From contig JBFLWG010000037.1 in the NCBI GenBank assembly GCA_040757795.1, positions 1 through 9,783 of the forward strand: 9,783 nucleotides of DNA. Reading direction: 5' to 3'. Of this stretch, positions 6,253 to 9,783 are shown in pieces. Position numbers and translations under genes: made by a program. The DNA is from DYTO01 sp040757795 (GTDB lineage Archaea; Hadarchaeota; Hadarchaeia; Hadarchaeales; Hadarchaeaceae). Under the pieces are notes generated by a model. It was given only the letters and a program-made list of their open reading frames with translations. It had not been told where the DNA came from and made no database searches. Within the stretch, counting starts at the first letter, position 1. Each line of letters starts with the position of its first letter.

Positions 6253-7236
6253 TTAATTGCGAAATTCTTCCCGGCGCTTGAGCATCCAATAGACGGCCAC
6301 GAGCAGTTTCCTGGCGGTAGCGGTGATGGCGATGGCCCTGCCTTTTCTCTTGGAAATTCTGTGGAAAAACAATTTCAACTGCGTGTCCCTTGCGTTCCGG
6401 ATGTGCATCCACGAACATTCGACCAGAACCCACCGAAGCATGGCGCTGCCCTGCTTTGTGATTCTTCCCAGTCTCACCGTTGCGCCCGACTGGTGCAGCG
6501 AGGGGACCAGGCCGACATACGAGCAGAGCTTCTCCGCGTTCGGGAAGCGGTCGATGTCCCCGATTTCGGCAAGGATGGCCAGCGCCGAGAAGTACCCGAC
6601 TCCCGGGATGGTCATGAGCAGCCTGGCATCCTCGTTCTCCTGCGCCCGGAGCTTCAGCTCCCGCTCGAGCACCTTGATTCGCTCGTAGAGAGATACCTCG
6701 ATTTCCAGGTAGCTGTCTATCGCCTTGACCTCCATCCCTCTCAGGAGCGGTCTCCTGCGCTTGGTAAACGGGTCGCCGGCAATCTCAATTCCGCGCTTGT
6801 TCATCTCCGAGCGAATCTTGTTCTTGAACCTGGTTCTCTCCCTCGTCAGGTAGACATGTAGCCTGACTAGCTCTCTGAGCTCCCGTATCCCGTCCGGCGG
6901 CACGTAAGACGTTGGCAGCCAATCGAGCCTAAGAAGTTGTGCCAGCGCCTCGGAATCCGATGCGTCGGTTTTTATCTTCGCCTCGGCGATTATACGCGTC
7001 TTGAACGGATGAGCGAGCTTCACCTCGTGCCCCATTCCCTCAAGACGGTAGTATGCCGGTTGCCAGCAGTACCCGGCTTCCATTGCAACTTTCGCGCCCC
7101 TCATGCCTTCGAAAAACCTGTCCAGTTCCTCCGTCCGGTTCAAGAACTTCTCCTGTCTGATTATGGCTCCGTTCTCGTCCATCACCGTCGCGTGACATGT
7201 TCGCTTGTGGACGTCGAGTCCTACATACTTTGTCAT
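6253..7236 (-). CDS. IS110-family transposase (RNA-guided DEDD recombinase)
   Basis: The protein of 327 residues is full length for the family. Numbering from this ATG, the N-terminal RuvC-like DEDD domain shows D8 in YVGLDVHK, E53 in AMEAGYCW, and D91/D94 in KTDASDSEALAQLLR. A central helical region (about 110-190) follows. The C-terminal Transposase_20 domain contains the helix-hairpin-helix-like MTIPGVGYFSALAILAEIG and the conserved SYVGLVPSLHQSG...RLGRITKQGSAMLRWVLVE segment, which carries the family's catalytic serine region. The ATG at 7236 is chosen because a perfect GGAGGTGA (7249-7242) sits 5 nt upstream. A GTG three codons earlier would fall within that Shine-Dalgarno. The gene appears intact and possibly active. 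It excises and inserts its element using a bridge RNA; the RNA candidate lies downstream. Confidence 0.93.
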   Translation of the reverse strand: MTKYVGLDVHKRTCHATVMDENGAIIRQEKFLNRTEELDRFFEGMRGAKVAMEAGYCWQPAYYRLEGMGHEVKLAHPFKTRIIAEAKIKTDASDSEALAQLLRLDWLPTSYVPPDGIRELRELVRLHVYLTRERTRFKNKIRSEMNKRGIEIAGDPFTKRRRPLLRGMEVKAIDSYLEIEVSLYERIKVLERELKLRAQENEDARLLMTIPGVGYFSALAILAEIGDIDRFPNAEKLCSYVGLVPSLHQSGATVRLGRITKQGSAMLRWVLVECSWMHIRNARDTQLKLFFHRISKRKGRAIAITATARKLLVAVYWMLKRREEFRN

Positions 7237-7241
7237 TCTTG

Positions 7242-7271
7242 TCACCTCCTCCCAAATGGTTTGGGAGGTGA
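7242..7271 (-). promoter_or_regulatory. Shine-Dalgarno and sequestering hairpin before the transposase
   Basis: The mRNA contains TCACCTCC (complement of 7264-7271) followed by GGAGGTGA (complement of 7242-7249), an exact 8-bp complement of the ribosome-binding site. An overlapping alternative hairpin, CCTCCCAAA/TTTGGGAGG (7248-7256/7260-7268, loop of 3), also covers part of the site. Either fold would limit translation of read-through transcripts that enter from outside the element. Confidence 0.65.
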
Positions 7272-7322
7272 GGGGTTATCTCCAACATGCCACCATTCTC
7301 CCAGCAGCTTCCTGAAACATAG

Positions 7323-7327
7323 TATAA
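7323..7327 (+). promoter_or_regulatory. TATA-like box for the radical SAM gene
   Basis: TATAA lies 29-33 bp before the ATG at 7356, matching the spacing seen at the other host genes. The rest of the 7237-7355 interval holds the transposase leader hairpin and no recognisable gene. Confidence 0.4.
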
Positions 7328-7355
7328 CAATGCGTATGACAGTAGGTTAGGTGCC

Positions 7356-8927
7356 ATGATAGCCAAAACTGGGGAAGATTTTGACATAGTTTTCCTCACG
7401 GCGGATTATTACGATGACCACCCGATGTCACCTGCCGGGGTCATAGCCCGGGTCCTGGAGGCCAAGGGTTACAAAGTGGGTATAATCGAGAAACCAGAAA
7501 ACGCGGACGACTTCACAAGGCTCGGCGTTCCAAAACTGTGCTTCTTCATCACCTCGGGCCCGGTGGACAGCATGGTGAACAACTACACCCCGCTCAAGAA
7601 GAGGCGGCCAAGTCAAGTCACTAAGATGCCTGACAGGGCCGTGATAGTCTACTGCAACGGGATAAAGCGGCATTTCAAGTCAAGCGTCACAGTCATAGGC
7701 GGCATAGAAGCCTCCCTGAGGAGGTTCGCTCACTACGACTACTGGGACAACGACGTCAGGCGCAGCATCCTTCTCGACTCGAGGGCCGACATCCTGGTGT
7801 ACGGCAACGGCGAGAAGCAGGCCATCGAGATCGCGGACAGATTGAGGGCGGGGGAAGGCCTGCAAGGGATACGTGGCACGTGCATCCTGTCCCGAAAGGT
7901 CAGTGGTGATTTTGAGGTGCTGCCGTCTTTCAAAGAGGTGAAGGAGAACAAGATGAAGTTCTGCCGGATGCAGGCGGCTTTCTCGAACTGCAAGAACCAG
8001 GCCCAGATGTATGAAAACAACTACGTGCTTCAATACAAGCAACAAGATTACACGACCGAGGACCTTGATTGGATATATTCTTTAGGGTTCACAAGAAAGC
8101 TTCACCCGCGCTCGCTGCTGAAGATGGCCCAGTTCTCGGTCGTAACCCACCGCGGCTGCGTCGGTGGTTGCAACTTCTGCTCCATCTCGCTGCACCACGG
8201 CGACAACATAGTCTCGAGGTCGGAGGCGAACATCCTGGGGGAAATAAGGGGCCTCGTGAAGCATCCTGATTTCAAGGGGTACATCGACGACCTGGGTGGC
8301 CCGTCGGCAAACATGTACGGGATGGACTGCGAGAAGAGGTGCGGCGAGAGCTGCATGAGGTGCGCCGCCCTGGACAGGAGCCACGGGAGGCTGATCTCCC
8401 TCATGAGGAAGGCGAGGGAGATCCCAGGGGTGAAAAAGGTCTTTGTCAGGAGCGGCATAAGGTACGACCTTGCGCTGGATAGCAGGGAGTATGTGAAGGA
8501 GCTGTCGGAACACCACATTTCCGGCACCCTGAAGATCGCCCCCGAGCACTTTTCAGAGGAGGTCCTGAGGCTGATGAACAAGGACAACTCTAACTTCGAC
8601 AAGTTCGTGGAACTCTTCCGCTCGTTCAACAAGGGCAGGAAGCAGGCGCTGAGGTACTATATCATGATCGGCCACCCTGGAGACGACGAGTTGCAGGTCA
8701 GGTTGCTGGGGGAGAAGCTGGCGAAGCTCAAGAACATAGAACAGTTCCAGCTTTTTACGCCGACTCCAATGACAGTGTCGTCCTGCATGTACTGGACGGG
8801 CCTGAACCCCTTCACCCTCGGGAAGGTCAAGGTCGTCCACGACTACAGCACAAAGAAGAAGATGAAAAGGATGCTGCTGGACGCTGTCGAAGAGTCGCAC
8901 TCTCGGGACATTCTCGCTTGGGAATAG
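7356..8927 (+). CDS. YgiQ-family (UPF0313) radical SAM protein
   Basis: The 523-residue protein matches the YgiQ/UPF0313 family. An N-terminal B12-binding-like Rossmann region (about 8-120, starting DIVFLTADYYDDHP) includes the family segment VTVIGGIEASLRRFAHYDYWDN (111-132). The radical SAM domain follows, with the 4Fe-4S motif C268-x3-C272-x2-C275 in HRGCVGGCNFCSISLHHG. A second cysteine group (C325, C329, C333, C336) sits after GGPSANMYGMDC, where the family also has conserved cysteines. The signature TPTPMTVSSCMYWTGLNPF (468-486) is near the end. The E. coli homologue is over 700 residues, so this version lacks most of the C-terminal extension. The substrate is unknown for the family. The start is the only in-frame start codon after TAG at 7320; no clear Shine-Dalgarno is present. 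It converges on the SSB gene with a 23-bp gap. Confidence 0.9.
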   Translation: MIAKTGEDFDIVFLTADYYDDHPMSPAGVIARVLEAKGYKVGIIEKPENADDFTRLGVPKLCFFITSGPVDSMVNNYTPLKKRRPSQVTKMPDRAVIVYCNGIKRHFKSSVTVIGGIEASLRRFAHYDYWDNDVRRSILLDSRADILVYGNGEKQAIEIADRLRAGEGLQGIRGTCILSRKVSGDFEVLPSFKEVKENKMKFCRMQAAFSNCKNQAQMYENNYVLQYKQQDYTTEDLDWIYSLGFTRKLHPRSLLKMAQFSVVTHRGCVGGCNFCSISLHHGDNIVSRSEANILGEIRGLVKHPDFKGYIDDLGGPSANMYGMDCEKRCGESCMRCAALDRSHGRLISLMRKAREIPGVKKVFVRSGIRYDLALDSREYVKELSEHHISGTLKIAPEHFSEEVLRLMNKDNSNFDKFVELFRSFNKGRKQALRYYIMIGHPGDDELQVRLLGEKLAKLKNIEQFQLFTPTPMTVSSCMYWTGLNPFTLGKVKVVHDYSTKKKMKRMLLDAVEESHSRDILAWE

Positions 8928-8950
8928 GCTGGCCGTGACGACAAGAATTT

Positions 8951-9427
8951 TCAGTATCTTCTGCCGCGGCCCCTGTATCCGCCGCCGTACCCGCCCCTTT
9001 GCCCGCCGCCGTAGCTGGGCCTGAACTCCCTGCGCTCACGCTCGTGCTCCGCGGCGCTGACGTCCACCTCGGCGTTGACGTTCGGGATGTCTTTGTCGGA
9101 CTTTGTCATTTTTCCGTACTTTCCAACGTTCAGGCGCATGTGCCCCTGGAACAGCGTGATGTAGCCGTTCTCGATGTACAGGACGTCGCCTTCGCTGACG
9201 GACCCTATCTGGTCCTGCCACAGCGAGAGGACGATGGTCCCCGTCTCGTCGCCGACCCTGGCCTCGGCCACCCGCCTTGGTTCCCCGCCGAATTTGTTGG
9301 GGATTTCTCTGGGTTCCCCGACGCCGGTCACCTTCACCAGGACGTTCACCTTGTTGGACCTGGGTGTCAGATCCTTAACTTTCGTTATCTCCGCTGGAGC
9401 CGCTTCGGTTTTTTCTTCCATATTCAT
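8951..9427 (-). CDS. ssb: Crenarchaeal-type single-stranded DNA-binding protein (OB fold)
   Basis: The 158-residue protein follows the Sulfolobus SSB plan. A single OB fold (about 16-108) contains VNVLVKVTGVGEPREI, the strand AEARVGDETGTIVLSLW and GDVLYIENGYITLFQGHMRLNVG. An acidic linker and a basic Gly/Arg-rich tail (139-158, ending YRGRGRRY) follow. The aromatic positions that stack on DNA in the Sulfolobus protein appear as W70, Y89 and F93. It should coat single-stranded DNA (possibly RNA) during replication and repair. The tail in Sulfolobus SSB is acidic at the very end, whereas here it ends basic, which may favour nucleic-acid over protein contacts. ATG 9427 is chosen since the TATA-like box at 9451-9458 would start transcription almost at it; the ATG two codons in is an alternative. 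Confidence 0.85.
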   Translation of the reverse strand: MNMEEKTEAAPAEITKVKDLTPRSNKVNVLVKVTGVGEPREIPNKFGGEPRRVAEARVGDETGTIVLSLWQDQIGSVSEGDVLYIENGYITLFQGHMRLNVGKYGKMTKSDKDIPNVNAEVDVSAAEHERERREFRPSYGGGQRGGYGGGYRGRGRRY

Positions 9428-9450
9428 CCCTTTTCCATCACATTGCTACC

Positions 9451-9458
9451 ATAAAAAT
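9451..9458 (-). promoter_or_regulatory. TATA-like box for the SSB gene
   Basis: ATTTTTAT on the minus strand lies 24-31 bp before the ATG at 9427, in the 48-bp gap downstream of the AbrB gene. It predicts an essentially leaderless mRNA. Confidence 0.45.
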
Positions 9459-9475
9459 GGACCATGTGGGCGAGG

Positions 9476-9783
9476 TTACTTTGATTCTTCGCCTTCCACT
9501 TTTTTCTCGACCTCTCGGATGACGCCCATTATTTTCAAAAACAGTTCTTTCATGGCGTCGTCTTTCGCGATCCCAATGCCTCTTTTGACGTCGCCGATGA
9601 CCAGCAGCTTGTCGCCTTTTTTAATGTCGAATTGTTCCATCGCAGCCTTGGGCATCACCAGCTCTCCATTTTCACCCACAGTGACGGTACCGAAAGAAAA
9701 AACACCTTTGGCAAGTTCTGTCGGTTTTGCTTCTTCAGCGACTTTTTCGGCCTTGGCCTCCGCCTTTTCAACTTTGGCCGCTT
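9476..9783 (-). CDS. SpoVT/AbrB-domain protein, 5' end outside window
   Basis: The frame is open to the right edge; about 102 residues are visible. The first ~23 visible residues are a low-complexity Ala/Lys/Glu stretch (KVEKAEAKAEKVAEEAK), probably a helical or coiled-coil linker. It is followed by a typical AbrB swapped-hairpin domain: GTVTVGENGELVMPKAAMEQFDI, then KKGDKLLVIGDVKRGIGIAK, and a C-terminal helix ELFLKIMGVIREVEKK. AbrB domains bind DNA as dimers in transition-state regulators and antitoxins. A GTG at 9679 could be read as a start, but it lies inside the first AbrB strand, so the longer frame is preferred. The missing N-terminus may hold another domain, for example a winged helix. 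The gene is upstream of SSB on the same strand; SSB has its own likely promoter. Confidence 0.7.
   Translation of the reverse strand, partial: AAKVEKAEAKAEKVAEEAKPTELAKGVFSFGTVTVGENGELVMPKAAMEQFDIKKGDKLLVIGDVKRGIGIAKDDAMKELFLKIMGVIREVEKKVEGEESK

Larger units (their letters stand above)
6099..7320 (-). mobile_element. IS110-family insertion element, ends approximate
   Basis: The element consists of a DEDD-type recombinase gene, about 155 bp of structured non-coding DNA downstream of it, and about 80 bp upstream containing an SD hairpin. IS110 elements lack classical terminal inverted repeats and do not make obvious target duplications, so the exact ends cannot be set from one copy. The left limit is placed just after the tRNA, and the right limit before the TATA-like box of the radical SAM gene. 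A 7-bp inverted pair, GCACCTA (6094-6100) and TAGGTGC (7348-7354), brackets the region but would place the right end 2 bp before the next gene's start codon. Confidence 0.7.

Noticed and set aside
1..9783. CRISPR array or other large repeat array
   Set aside because: I saw no regularly spaced repeats; the only repeats found are the 24-nt pair and short inverted repeats around the IS110 element.

Overview
The window is archaeal chromosomal DNA. The main evidence is an archaeal-type elongation factor 2, a leucine tRNA gene interrupted by two introns with bulge-helix-bulge-like splice sites, an SSB of the crenarchaeal (Sulfolobus) type, a DUF1512 protein (a family known only from archaea), a PGF-pre-PGF surface protein, and TATA boxes about 30 bp upstream of most starts. 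The SSB type and the extra tRNA intron lean towards a Thermoproteota/TACK lineage, possibly Bathyarchaeia. This is a weak inference, and a DPANN or Hadarchaeota-like genome is not excluded.

Layout. 1-1864 (+): the 3' part of a cell-surface protein with Ig/FN3-like domains, a proline-rich linker, a PGF-pre-PGF domain, one C-terminal membrane helix and an unusual basic cytoplasmic tail. 1910-2375 (-): an overlapping antitoxin/RelE-type toxin pair with a palindromic TATA/operator region. 2478-4667 (-): translation elongation factor aEF-2. 4705-5880 (-): a DUF1512 membrane-anchored protein, 37 bp upstream of EF-2. 5962-6096 (+): tRNA-Leu(CAG) with introns at positions 32/33 and 37/38. About 6099-7320 (-): an IS110-family element directly abutting the tRNA 3' end. 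It carries a DEDD recombinase gene and a structured ~155-nt non-coding end, which is a candidate bridge (seek) RNA. 7356-8927 (+): a YgiQ-family (UPF0313) radical SAM protein. 8951-9427 (-): an SSB-like OB-fold protein with an Arg/Gly tail. 9476-9783 (-): the 3' part of an AbrB-domain protein that runs off the window.

How the genes relate. EF-2, tRNA-Leu and possibly DUF1512 form a translation-related core. The toxin-antitoxin pair and the IS110 element are accessory insertions beside it. Host genes appear to be transcribed from TATA boxes so close to their start codons that the mRNAs would be leaderless or nearly so. The IS110 recombinase instead has a full-length Shine-Dalgarno sequence, which can be hidden in a hairpin.

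The most interesting signals are the double-intron tRNA, whose two splice-site folds compete for the same anticodon-stem strand, and the IS110 non-coding end, which has duplicated stem-loops and a 9-nt match to the tRNA 3' end beside which the element sits.
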